Assembly (NCBI RefSeq): GCF_048569485.1
Contig: NC_134358.1
Location: 557,840,728-557,904,727, forward strand
Reading direction: 5' to 3'
From: Anomaloglossus baeobatrachus
Lineage: Eukaryota; Chordata; Amphibia; Anura; Aromobatidae
Length of the DNA: 64,000 nucleotides
The translations under genes and the position numbers were made by a program. Numbering within the stretch: position 1 is the first letter of the stretch; every line of letters begins with the position of its first letter. Shown piece by piece: positions 34,500 to 45,193 of this stretch. The notes beneath the pieces are model-generated. The model was not told the origin of the DNA, made no database searches, and saw only the letters and a program-made list of their open reading frames with translations.

Positions 34500-36300
34500 T
34501 GTCCTAGGTACACAGCCTCAACAGACTGTATCGCACATCAGAGGCTTAGATACACAGGCTTAACAGGTTGTATCCCACATCAGAGGCTTAGATACACTGG
34601 ATAAACAGACTGTATCACACATCAGAGGCTTAGATACACTGGATAAACAGAATGTATCACACATCAGAGGCTTAGATACACAGGCTTAACAGGTCGTCGC
34701 ACATCAGAGGCTTAGATACACAGACTCAACACAGTCTATCACACATCAAAGGATTAGATACACAGACTCAACAGACTGTATCACACATCAGAGGCTTAAA
34801 TACACAGGTTCAGCAGACTGTATAAGACATACGTGGCTTAGATATAGGGGCAGTATCACATGTGAGTGGCTGAGATACACAGACTCAGCCGATTGTATAT
34901 GGTATGATAGAACTAAATACAGTTACAGTATCACACATGAGATGCTTAGATGCACAAGCTCAGCAGGTTGTAACACTCATGGTAGACTTAGATACCAGGA
35001 TAGAATCACGTAAGCTACTATGGTTTAGATACTGTGGCTCAGCAGACCATATCACAAATTATAGACTTAGATAAAGTGGCAGTATCACATATGTTGGGCT
35101 TATGCACAAATGCCGAGATGGTAGTATCACACAGGATAGGATTAGATACATGGCTCAGCAGACAGTATCACACAGGATAGGATTAGATATACAGCTCAGC
35201 AGACAGTATCACACAGGATAGGATTAGATACACAGCTCAGCAGACAGTATCCCACAGGAGAGGATTAGATACACAGCTCAGCAGACAGTATCACACAGGA
35301 TAGGATTAGATACATGGCTCAGCAGACAGTATCACACAGGATAGGATTAGATACACAGCTCAGCAGACAGTATCACACAGGATAGGATTAGATACACGGC
35401 TCAGCAGACAGTATCACACAGGATAGGATTAGATACACGGCTCAGCAGACAGTATCACACAGGATAGGATTAGATACATGGCTCAGCAGACAGTATCACA
35501 CAGGATAGGATTAGATACACGGCTCAGCAGACAGTATCACACAGGATAGGATTAGATACATGGCTCAGCAGACAGTATCACACAGGATAGGATTAGATAT
35601 GCAGCTCAGCAGACAGTATCACACAGGATAGGATTAGATACACAGCTCAGCAGACAGTATCCCACAGGAGAGGATTAGATACACAGCTCAGCAGACAGTA
35701 TCACACAGGATAGGATTAGATACATGGCTCAGCAGACAGTATCACACAGGATAGGATTAGATACACAGCTCAGCAGACAGTATCACACAGGATAGGATTA
35801 GATACACGGCTCAGCAGACAGTATTACACAGGATAGGATTAGATACATGGCTCAGCAGACAGTATCACACAGGATAGGATTAGATACATGGCTCAGCAGA
35901 CAGTATCACACAGGATAGGATTAGATACATGGCTCAGCAGACAGTATCACACAGGATAGGATTAGATACACGGCTCAGCAGACAGTATCACACAGGATAG
36001 GATTAGATACATGGCTCAGCAGACAGTATCACACAGGATAGGATTAGATACACGGCTCAGCAGACAGTATCACACAGGATAGGATTAGATACACAGCTCA
36101 GTAGCCAGTATCACACAGGAGAGGATTAGATACACAGCTCAGCAGACAGTATCACACAGGAGAGGATTAGATACACGGCTCAGCAGACAGTATCACACAG
36201 GATAGGATTAGATACACAGCTCAGTAGCCAGTATCACACAGGAGAGGATTAGATACACAGCTCAGCAGACAGTATCACACAGGAGAGGATTAGATACAGT
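34500..36300. repeat. 41-bp minisatellite (main locus)
   Basis: About 43 units with the core GTATCACACAGGATAGGATT followed by AGATACACGGCTCAGCAGACA. The units are diverged from 34500 to about 35110 and homogeneous from there to 36295, a gradient expected when one end of an array expands recently. The same unit reappears at 40205-40420. Confidence 0.9.
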
Positions 36301-36785
36301 ACTGCAGCTAAGCTCCTATTGAAGTGAATGAGATCTGCCGCCTGTGGTTAGTGGGTGAATGTAGATGGGTTTGGTGAACCCCTTTAATATTGAATTGGGC
36401 ATAACAATAAACCAGACACGGCCTCCTGCTACTGTATAATGTATGAAACGGATGGAAAGCGACAAAGAAAACACATGGACGACGCTGGAGAACGTCACCT
36501 ACAACTTGTCACCGGCGCCTGAATCAGCAAGATGGAAGCTCTGGAGCATATAACGCATCCCTGATCATCCCAGCAGACGAGCGTGGACATGTAAGGGTCG
36601 GTATGGAGGCCACAATCTGGATATTTCATTAGGTTGCACTTATTTTTGCAATTGGCCTTTTACAGCAGAAATGTCCTAGAAAGGTGATTTTTATGTTATA
36701 ACTGTAAGATCCAGAGGAGGGTGAATTCTGGCGATATCTCCAGCTGTGGCCGGTGCTCCCTATTCTAATGATAGAATTCTGGCTT
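36301..36785. other. Spacer between two arrays
   Basis: A short stretch with no recognised gene, containing what may be an interspersed repeat fragment. It separates the 41-bp array from the 42-bp array. Confidence 0.4.
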
Positions 36786-39700
36786 CAGGCAGTCACCACT
36801 AGGGGGAGCACACTGTACACAGCGATATCTCCCATCACCACTAGGGGGAGCTCACTGTACACAGCGATATCTCCCATCACCACTAGGGGCTCACTGTACA
36901 CAGCGATATCTCACATCACCACTAGGGGGAGCTCACTGTACACAGCGATATCTCACATCACCACTAGGGGGAGCTTACTGTACACAGCGATATCTCACAT
37001 CACCACTAGGGGGAGCTTACTGTACATAGCGATATCTCACATCACCACTAGGGGGAGCTTACTGTACACAGCGATATCTCACATCACCACTAGGGGGAGC
37101 TTACTGTACACAGCGATATCTCACATCACCACTAGGGGGAGCTCACTGTACACAGCGATATCTCCCATCACCACTAGGGGGAGCTCACTGTACACAGCGA
37201 TATCTCACATCACCACTAGGGTGAGCTCACTGTACATAGCGATATCTCACATCACCACTAGGGTGAGCTCACTGTACACAGCGATATCTCACATCACCAC
37301 TAGGGGGAGCTCACTGTACATAGCGTTATCTCACATCACCACTGGGGTGAGCTCACTGTACATAGCGTTATCTCACATCACCACTAGGGTGAGCTCACTG
37401 TACATAGCGTTATCTCACATCACCACTAGGGGGAGCTCACTGTACATAGCAATATCTCACATCACCACTAGGGGGAGCTCACTGTACATGGCGATATCTC
37501 ACATCACCACTAGGGGGAGCTAACTGCAGACGGCGTTATCTCACATCACCACTAGGGGGAGCACACTGTACATGGCATTAACTCACATCACCACTAGGGG
37601 GAGCTCACTGTACATGGCATTATCTCACATCACCACTAGGGGGAGCTCACTGTACATGGCATTATCTCACATCACCCCTAGGGGGACCTCACTGCACATG
37701 GCACTATCTCACATCACCACTAGGGGGAGCTCACTGTACATGGCGATATCTCACATCAAAACTAGGGGAAGCTAACTGCAGACGGCGTTATCTCACATCA
37801 CCACTAGGGGGAGCTCCCTGCACATGGCGTTATCTCACATCACCACTAGGGGGAGCTCACTGCACATGGCGTTATCTCACATCACCACTAGGGGGAGCTC
37901 ACTGTACATGGCATTAACTCACATCACCACTAGCGGGAGCTCACTGTACATGGCATTATCTCACATCACCACTAGGGGGAGCACACTGTACATGGCATTA
38001 TCTCACATCACCACTAGGGGGAGCTCACTGTACATGGCATTATCTCACATCACCACTAGGGGGAGCACACTGTACATGGCATTATCTCACATCACCACTA
38101 GGGGGAGCTCCCTGCACATGGCGTTATCTCACATCACCACTAGGGGGAGCTCACTGCACATGGCGTTATCTCACATCACCACTAGGGGGAGCTCACTGTA
38201 CATGGCATTATCTCACATCACCACTAGGGGGAGCTCACTGTACATGGCATTATCTCACATCACCACTAGGGGGAGCACACTGTACATGGCATTATCTCAC
38301 ATCACCACTAGGGGGAGCTCCCTGCACATGGCGTTATCTCACATCACCACTAGGGGGAGCTCACTGCACATGGCGTTATCTCACATAACCACTAGGGGGA
38401 GCTCACTGTACATAGCGTTATCTCACATCACCACTAGTGTGAGCTCACTGTACATAGCGTTATCTCACATCACCACTAGGGGGAGCTCACTGTACATAGC
38501 GATATCTCACATCACCACTAGGGGGAGCTCACTGTACATGGCGATATCTCACATCACCACTAGGGGGAGCTAACTGCAGACGGCGTTATCTCACATCACC
38601 ACTAGGGGGAGCACACTGTACATGGCATTAACTCACATCACCACTAGGGGGAGCTCACTGTACATGGCATTATCTCACATCACCACTAGGGGGAGCTCAC
38701 TGTACATGGCATTATCTCACATCACCCCTAGGGGGACCTCACTGCACATGGCACTATCTCACATCACCACTAGGGGGAGCTCACTGTACATGGCGATATC
38801 TCACATCAAAACTAGGGGAAGCTAACTGCAGACGGCGTTATCTCACATCACCACTAGGGGGAGCTCCCTGCACATGGCGTTATCTCACATCACCACTAGG
38901 GGGAGCTCACTGTACATGGCATTAACTCACATCACCACTAGCGGGAGCTCACTGTACATGGCATTATCTCACATCACCACTAGGGGGAGCACACTGTACA
39001 TGGCATTATCTCACATCACCACTAGGGGGAGCTCACTGTACATGGCATTATCTCACATCACCACTAGGGGGAGCACACTGTACATGGCATTATCTCACAT
39101 CACCACTAGGGGGAGCTCCCTGCACATGGCGTTATCTCACATCACCACTAGGGGGAGCTCACTGCACATGGCGTTATCTCACATCACCACTAGGGGGAGC
39201 TCACTGTACATGGCATTATCTCACATCACCACTAGGGGGAGCTCACTGTACATGGCATTATCTCACATCACCACTAGGGGGAGCACACTGTACATGGCAT
39301 TATCTCACATCACCACTAGGGGGAGCTCCCTGCACATGGCGTTATCTCACATCACCACTAGGGGGAGCTCACTGTACATGGCATTAACTCACATCACCAC
39401 TAGGGGGAGCTCACTGTACATGGCATTATGTCACATCACCACTAGGGGGAGCTCACTGTACATGGCATTATCTCACATCACCACTAGGGGGAGCTCCCTG
39501 CACATGGCATTATCTCACATCACCACTAGGGGGAGCACACTGTACATGGCATTATCTCACATCACCACTAGGGGGAGCACACTGTACATGGCATTATCTC
39601 ACATCACCACTAGGGAGAGCTCCCTGCACATGGCGTTATCTCACATCACCACTAGGGGGAGCTCACTGCACACGGCGATATCTCACATCACCACTAGTGG

Positions 39701-39815
39701 GAGCTAACTGCAGACGGCGTTATCTCACATCACCACTAGGGGGAGCTCACTGTACATGGCATTATCTCACATCACCACTAGAGGGAGCTCACTGTGCATG
39801 GCATTATCTCACTGC
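36786..39815. repeat. 42-bp array of CTCF-core-like motifs
   Basis: About 72 units of 42 bp, each containing CCACTAGGGGGAGCTCACTG then TACATGGCATTATCTCACAT. The first 15 bases match the published CTCF core consensus (CCASYAGRKGGCRSY) at all but one position. All motifs point the same way on the plus strand. A 1050-bp block (25 units) is duplicated: 37572-37775 recurs at 38622-38825. Frames of 67-277 codons reading ITTRGSSLYMALSH are period artefacts, since 42 is a multiple of three. Confidence 0.95.
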
Positions 39816-40006
39816 TCTGGGGCTGAATGATTGTGTGGGCAGTGAGCTCCCTCTGGTGGCGGCTCCTGTTAAATGACTGTTCAGACACAGGCACCATAGC
39901 GGTTGTGTGCGCCGTCTCAGGTACGTGCACCATTGTTCCTGGGCGTCACGATCACTTCATGTCCCTGCTCCAGCTCTCATATGCACCCCAGCCATTCCCC
40001 CTATAG

Positions 40007-40137
40007 GTACCCCACACTGGATGAGATACAGCAGATCAACACATTAATAAAGGAAAGCGAAGTTCAGCAAATTGCTGCAGATCTGACCAGAGACAGATGT
40101 GGCTTCAAAGAGCTCAATGAACACCGTGCTGGAATGT
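40007..40137 (+). CDS. Candidate internal exon of an unrecognised host gene
   Basis: A strong polypyrimidine tract and splice acceptor (CCATTCCCCCTATAG) precede a reading frame YPTLDEIQQINTLIKESEVQ, then QIAADLTRDRCGFKELNEHR, then AGM. This helical, charged sequence looks like real protein and is quite unlike the array translations around it. The exon starts one base before the Tyr codon and fits in phase after the candidate exon at 1207-1288 (the joint codon would be AAG). The donor is unclear: GTATCC at 40138 is weak, and the frame stays open to 40238. It may be an exon of the gene at 44750-61794 or of an upstream gene. I do not recognise it. Confidence 0.45.
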
Positions 40138-40204
40138 ATCCAAGCCCGCGTCATCCTAGCGATCTATGTGTACCCGCTGTGATACCAGGACCCACTGGCA
40201 GGAC

Positions 40205-40420
40205 TACTGCTGGACTGTATCACACAGGAGAGGCTTAGATACAGAGATCAGCAGACTGTATCACACAGGACAGGCTTAAATACACAGTTCAACAGACAGT
40301 ATCTCAAATTGTAGAATTGGATACAGGAGTGGTATCACATGTGATAGGCTTGGATACAGAGTCTCAGCAGACAGTATTACATGTTAGGATTAGATACACA
40401 ATATCACCCATAATTCAGCT
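40205..40420. repeat. 41-bp minisatellite, second locus
   Basis: Five or six diverged units of the same 41-bp repeat as 34500-36300 (TCACACAGGAGAGGCTTAGA, CAGCAGACAGTATTACA). They lie 3.9 kb away on the other side of the 42-bp array. Confidence 0.7.
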
Positions 40421-40844
40421 TAGATGCACTGTCTTGATTCTGGCAGTATGCCGCCATCTAGTGGTGACATCATGTACTGCACACCATCTTTCCACATCTG
40501 GATCCCGGGGGTGCACAGCTGCGCACCTTTCACACCGGTCACATATGGCGTGGAATATATGGGGCTGATTATCACGAGGGGTCGCACAGGGCCAAAGGCT
40601 CAGAAACACTTTACAATAAACGTCCCCCCAGAACCAGAGTAATAGGTCATATATAACATTCTCAGCAGATTTTCAGGGTGTCATCGTCTGACATCTGCAG
40701 ACGAGTCTCATTACCAATGTATAGTGTCATGAATGGTGAAAGATGTGTCCTGTGTTCGCACTTAGAAAATGCAAAACGACAAACAGGTGGTGGGAAGAAT
40801 AAAGAAGAAAAGTGCAATGTGAGAAAAGAACATCAATATTATAT

Positions 40845-41675
40845 TACTAGCTTCGCCCGGGTTAATAACTGTTGTTAACAAAATAGAATGTATTAACCTT
40901 CCCGGGATAGAATGTATAAATAGAATGTATTAATGCCCGGGATAGTAACTGTCTCTCTGTTTCTCTCTTCTCTTCCTGTGTCTGTCTTTTTCCCTGTGTC
41001 TGTCTGTTTCCCTCTTTCCCTGTGTCTATCTCTTTCCCTGTGTCTGTCTCTTTCCCTCTTTCCCTGTGTCTGTCTCTTTCCCTGTGTCTGTCTCTTTGTC
41101 TGTCTCTTTACCTGTCTTTGTCTGTCTCTTTACCTGTCTTTGTCTGTCTCTTTCCCTGTGTCTGTCTCTTTGTCTGTCTCTTTACCTGTCTTTGTCTGTC
41201 TCTTTCCTTGTGTCTGTCTCTTTCCCTGTCAGTCTGTCTCTTTGTCTGTGTCTGTCTCTGTGTCTGTCTCTTACCCTGTCTATGTCTGTCTCTTTCCCTG
41301 TCTGTGTCTGTCTCTTTGCCTGGCTGCATTGTGACACGCTATCTGTGTCTGTCTGTTTGCCTGGCTGCATTGTGACACGCCAACATTCCATATAAGGGCG
41401 TGGCTGCGCATTCTTCTGAAGTTCTGGCTGCACTGTGGCTCCCAGCTCCATTCGCTTTAATGGAGGCAGGTTTTTTTGCGAATAACTGTAAAGAGCGGGG
41501 TTAAAATTTCCCCTCAAAACATAGCCTATGACGCTCTCGGGGTCCAGAAGTGTGAGTGTGCAAAATTTTGTGGCTGTAGCTGCGACGGTGCAGATGCCAA
41601 TCCCAGACATACACACACACATACACACATACACACACATTCAGCTTTATATATTAGATTGGAAATGATTTTTCA
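40845..41675. mobile_element. Possible retroposon with internal pyrimidine array
   Basis: The left part has TACTAGCTTCGCCCGGGTTA. The right part ends with a (CA)n tract and TCAGCTTTATATATTAGATT. This arrangement, a CCCGGG-containing head and a CAGCTTTATATATTAGAT tail, is often seen at the ends of non-LTR or Penelope-like retroelements in animals. No reverse transcriptase is present, so this is at most a short or truncated copy. The class is uncertain. Confidence 0.35.
40945..41335. repeat. Polypyrimidine array (TCTGTCTCTTTCCCTG)
   Basis: Irregular tandem repeats of TGTCTGTCTCTTTCCCTG and TGTCTGTCTCTTTGTCTG words make the plus strand almost purely pyrimidine for about 390 bp. Such tracts can form triplex DNA. 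The open frames over it (LSVSLPVF types) are artefacts. Confidence 0.85.
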
Positions 41676-41727
41676 AAAATTCTGTCTAAAACCTGGGACA
41701 ATTGGAAAATAAAAAAAAATTGCACCA

Positions 41728-42432
41728 GCCATGACCACCAGGTGGCGCTGCAGACCAGTTCCCGGGGCTATGACCACCAGGTGGCGCTGCAGACCAGTAC
41801 CCGGGGCTATGACCACCAGGTGGCGCTGCAGACTAGTTCCCGGGCTATGACCACCAGGTGGCGCTGCAGACCCGTTCCTGGTGCTATGACCACCAGGAGG
41901 CACTGCAGACCAGTTCCCGGGGCTATGACCACCAGGTGGTGCTGCAGACCAGTTCCCGGGGCTATGACCATTAGGTGGTGCTGCAGACTAGTTCCCGGGG
42001 CTATGACCACCAGGTGGCGCTGCAGACCAGTTCCCGGGGCTATGACCACCAGGTGGCGCTGCAGACTAGTTCCCGTGCTATGACCATCAGGTGGCGCTGC
42101 AGACCCGTTCCTGGGGCTATGACCACCAGGTGGCGCTGCAGACCCGTTCTTGGGGCTATGACCATCAGGTGGTGCTGCAGACCAGTTCCCGGGGCTATGA
42201 CCACCAGGAGGCACTGCAGACCAGTTCCCGGGGCTATGACCACCAGGTGGTGCTGTAGACCAGTTCTTGGGGCTATGACCACCAGGTGGCGCTGCAGACC
42301 AGTTCCCGGGGCTATGACCACCAGGTGGCGCTGCAGACCAGTTCCCGGGGCTATGACCACCAGGTGCCGCTGCAGACCAATTCCCGGGGCTATGACCACC
42401 AGGTGGCGCTGCAGACCAGTTCCCGGGGTTTC
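41728..42432. repeat. 39-bp array of near-perfect CTCF-core motifs
   Basis: About 18 units of 38-39 bp, each with CCACCAGGTGGCGCTGCAGA and CCAGTTCCCGGGGCTATGA. CCACCAGGTGGCGCT fits the published CTCF core consensus (CCASYAGRKGGCRSY) at every position. Variant units have CCACCAGGAGGCACT, CCATTAGGTGGTGCT or CCATCAGGTGGCGCT. All point the same way on the plus strand, the same direction as the 42-bp array 2 kb upstream. The period of 39 keeps minus-strand frames open (GGHSPGNWSAAPP), which are not genes. Confidence 0.95.
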
Positions 42433-43036
42433 CTTCTGTGCTGTGTTGGGCGCATGTGCAGGTCCCGGTGCTCTGTGGAGGTTGTTCTGCCCCTTTGATA
42501 CTGTGTGTAGCTGTAAAAAAATACAAGTGATGAATTGGGCACTTTAATTTCATCTTTAACCTATTTTTCTCATTTCTATGGCAAAAATGCGGCAAAATTT
42601 GTTCAAAATTCCAGCCAAATATAAAATCATTCCCAGGGGGAATAAAGTGCATTGGTGCAAAAATGTTGCAATTTTTTTTAAAAAGTGAATTGGCCACAAA
42701 GATCTGGAGAACAAAACCCAAACTAACAAAAACAAACATAAATAAATAAATAAAGCAGGAAACAGATAGAATGGATTTTAAGAAGAAGCAAATTGAAAGA
42801 AGGTGAAAAAGATTAAAGACCAAAAAGGTTCCAATGCAATTATGAGCTGGGCCCCTGGTTCTGCGGGATCTTGTCCCCCGGGTGCATTGGTTCTCCCGTT
42901 GTCAGGGCCCCCGGATTATTCCTCTCGGCTCCGGCTGGACTTGTCTTCTCTGTGAATACAATCCTCGCCCAGCAGCACATTACAGGAACAATGGCCGATA
43001 CATTGTTGCTAAGTTCCATTGATTTCGCCTTTTACA
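42433..43036. other. Non-coding stretch before the candidate exon
   Basis: The left half is AT-rich. From 42845 to 42990 it is more GC-rich, with CCCGGGTGCATTGGTTCTCC. This could hold a promoter or first-exon region for the gene on the right, but no TATA box or other decisive signal is seen. Confidence 0.35.
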
Positions 43037-43314
43037 GTCAACACAGAAGATTTGCATTTGGCATTTTGTGAAGTATCCAGGCAACTCTGGGACCTGCACA
43101 GACAGCAGCACCAGGACCTGCACAGACAGGAGCACCAGGACCTGCACAGACAGCAGCACCAGGACCTGCACAGACAGCAGCACCAGGACCTGCACAGACA
43201 GCAGCACCAGGACCTGCACAGACAGCAGCACCCGGCGTCCCACAAAGGGTCGCCATCTCCCCCAACCCCCCTCTGCTCACAGAAGACCCCGAGAAGGAAC
43301 CTGAGGAGTCCGAG
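43037..43314 (+). CDS. Candidate upstream exon with 24-bp coding repeats (frame uncertain)
   Basis: An acceptor TTTCGCCTTTTACAG and a strong donor GAG|GTAAGA bound 278 nt. One frame reads NTEDLHLAFCEVSRQLWDLH followed by RQQHQDLH repeats. It looks protein-like at the start but would meet a stop just after joining to the next exon. A second frame, open from 43072, ends TEDPEKEPEESE and would join in phase to the ATG at 44750. An additional strong acceptor (CCCTCTGCTCACAG, ending at 43282) would define a 32-nt microexon in that second frame. The segment may be coding, a 5' UTR, or may have suffered a frame change around the repeat. It probably belongs to the gene at 44750-61794. Confidence 0.4.
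43093..43232. repeat. 24-bp tandem repeat x6
   Basis: Six units of CCTGCACAGACAGCAGCACC plus AGGA within the candidate exon. The length, a multiple of three, would preserve a reading frame while changing copy number. Confidence 0.9.
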
Positions 43315-43439
43315 GTAAGAAACTGCACAGAACCTCTCATATCTGACCCAGTGCCTTATTATCACACAGTAATATATATATAGTATTTACCGCTGCTGGG
43401 AAGAGGGAAAACCTGCAGGACAAAGGCGGAAAAAATGTT

Positions 43440-43524
43440 AGATAGATAGATGGAGGGATAGAGGGATAGATAGATAGATAGATAGATAGAGGGATAGATA
43501 GATAGATAGATAGAGATATAGAGG

Positions 43525-43578
<54 letters not shown>

Positions 43579-43692
43579 GGGATAGATAGATAGAGGGATA
43601 GATAGATAGATAGATAGATAGATAGAGAGATAGAGGGATAGATAGATAGATAGATAGATAGAGGGATAGATAGATAGAGGGATAGATAGAGG

Positions 43693-43734
<42 letters not shown>

Positions 43735-43875
43735 GGGATAGATAGATAGATGGATAGATAGATAGATAGATGGATAGATAGAGGGATAGATAGATAGAGG
43801 GATAGATAGATAGATAGAGGGATAGATAGATAGAGGGATAGATAGATGGATAGATAGATAAATAGATAGATATAC
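43440..43875. repeat. (GATA)n microsatellite
   Basis: About 435 bp of GATA repeats broken at intervals by GAGG. The minus-strand frame ([10 protein letters not shown]) is an artefact. It lies in the putative first intron of the host gene. Confidence 0.95.
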
Positions 43876-44235
43876 AAATTATACAGAGGCGCAGTGTGTA
43901 TGGGGGGATATTATACAGAGGAGCAGTGTGTGGGGGGATATTAAACAGAGGAGCAATTTGTGGGGGGATATTATAGAGAGAAGCAGTGTGTGTGTGGGTG
44001 GGATATTATATAGAGGGTCAGTGTGTGGAGAGGAATATTATACAGAGGGGCAGTGTGTGTGAGAGAGATATTATACAGAGGGGCAGTGTGTGTGGAAATT
44101 TTATACACGGGGCATTGTGTGGGTGATTATTATACAGAAGGGCAGTGTGTGTGGGGGGATATTATACATAGGGCAGTGTAGGAGAGATATTATAGAAAGG
44201 GGCGGTGTAGAGGGTGTATAATGAAGAGGAGTGGT
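43876..44235. repeat. Degenerate array of about 35 bp
   Basis: About nine diverged units containing ATTATACAGAGGGGCAGTGT and a G/T-rich spacer. The periodicity decays toward the right. No gene is seen. Confidence 0.75.
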
Positions 44236-44749
44236 GTAGGGGGTGTATTATTAATTTTCTGAGGGAAATACTTCATTTTCTGCAACAACTTCAAGGGTGC
44301 TAACACTTTTGGCCATGACATACATGTTTTTCCAAGAATGCTGATGAGAGTGTGGAAGGTTTGAGGGGGGGAGGCGGAGCTGGGGGTGGAGCCTGGGTGG
44401 AGTCTCAAGGGGGCCCAAAAATATTGCCAGTATGGGGCCCTGAAATTCCTAGTCACGGCCTTACTTGTACCAGTTCACACTTGATTTATTTTGTTTTGAG
44501 GTGCTGGTCAGTTTTTTGGGGTTTTTTTTTGTAGATAGATAGAGGTGGAGGTGACATAGAAAGCTTTTCCTCTGCTGTGATACTGGATTATTGCTGGATG
44601 ATTGGATGGTAGAGGGGTAACACTCTGGGTTTAGTTTGTCATCTTGGCTTTCTTTCCCAGTATATGCTCCATTCTAGATGAGTGTCTTTAGCAGCAGCTT
44701 CCTGGCATTGAGCTTCCGCCTTCTGTAACCAGCGTTCTGTGTCTCACAG

Positions 44750-45193
44750 ATGATGTCCGCCAGTATCAGACCTGCGGATGATAACGAACGTCGTTACCTG
44801 TTCTCCAGACAAGTGAGATTTAATGCAAATGAGAACCTGGCCGTAGAAAGAAGTCATCGTGTTCTGCTTCCGAAGACGATTCCAGAGAAGAACATCTGGA
44901 AGAAGAAGCCTCCGGACTTCAGCGTCAGGTTATACAAATCTCTGAATTTACCAAGGAGGTCGGAAGAATCTAATATAAAGGAAAGAAGGACGAGAGATCA
45001 GAATCTTACAAGACAAGAGATGGAGGTGATCAGAGACACCCCTCCCCCACGGCTGAGGAAGTCCAAGGAACCGGGGAAGTTTCTTACAAGATTTAGGCTG
45101 ATGGAACCATTTGAAGCCAACATATTGTACGTTAAGAATGGCGTCTACCCAAAGGACAAATACAGGGATCCAAAGCCGCACGACTTCAGACAA
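44750..45193 (+). CDS. Host gene exon, 148 codons
   Basis: The acceptor TTCTGTGTCTCACAG and donor CAA|GTAGGA bound an exon of phase 0 at both ends. It encodes MMSASIRPADDNERRYLFSR through PKDKYRDPKPHDFRQ. The open frame continues to 45343 into the intron, but the strong protein-like character ends at the donor. Confidence 0.85.

Noticed and set aside
36753-39707. Long open frames of 67-277 codons reading ITTRGSSLYMALSH repeats
   Set aside because: The 42-bp unit is a multiple of three and lacks stops, so the frames follow from periodicity. There is no start, splice or composition evidence for a repeat protein.
41807-42823. 338-codon minus-strand frame with GGHSPGNWSAAPP repeats
   Set aside because: It is produced by the 39-bp CTCF-motif array; the non-repeat N-terminal part has no protein-like or splice features.
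43362-43877. 171-codon Ile/Ser/Leu/Tyr frame
   Set aside because: It is a translation of a (GATA)n microsatellite.
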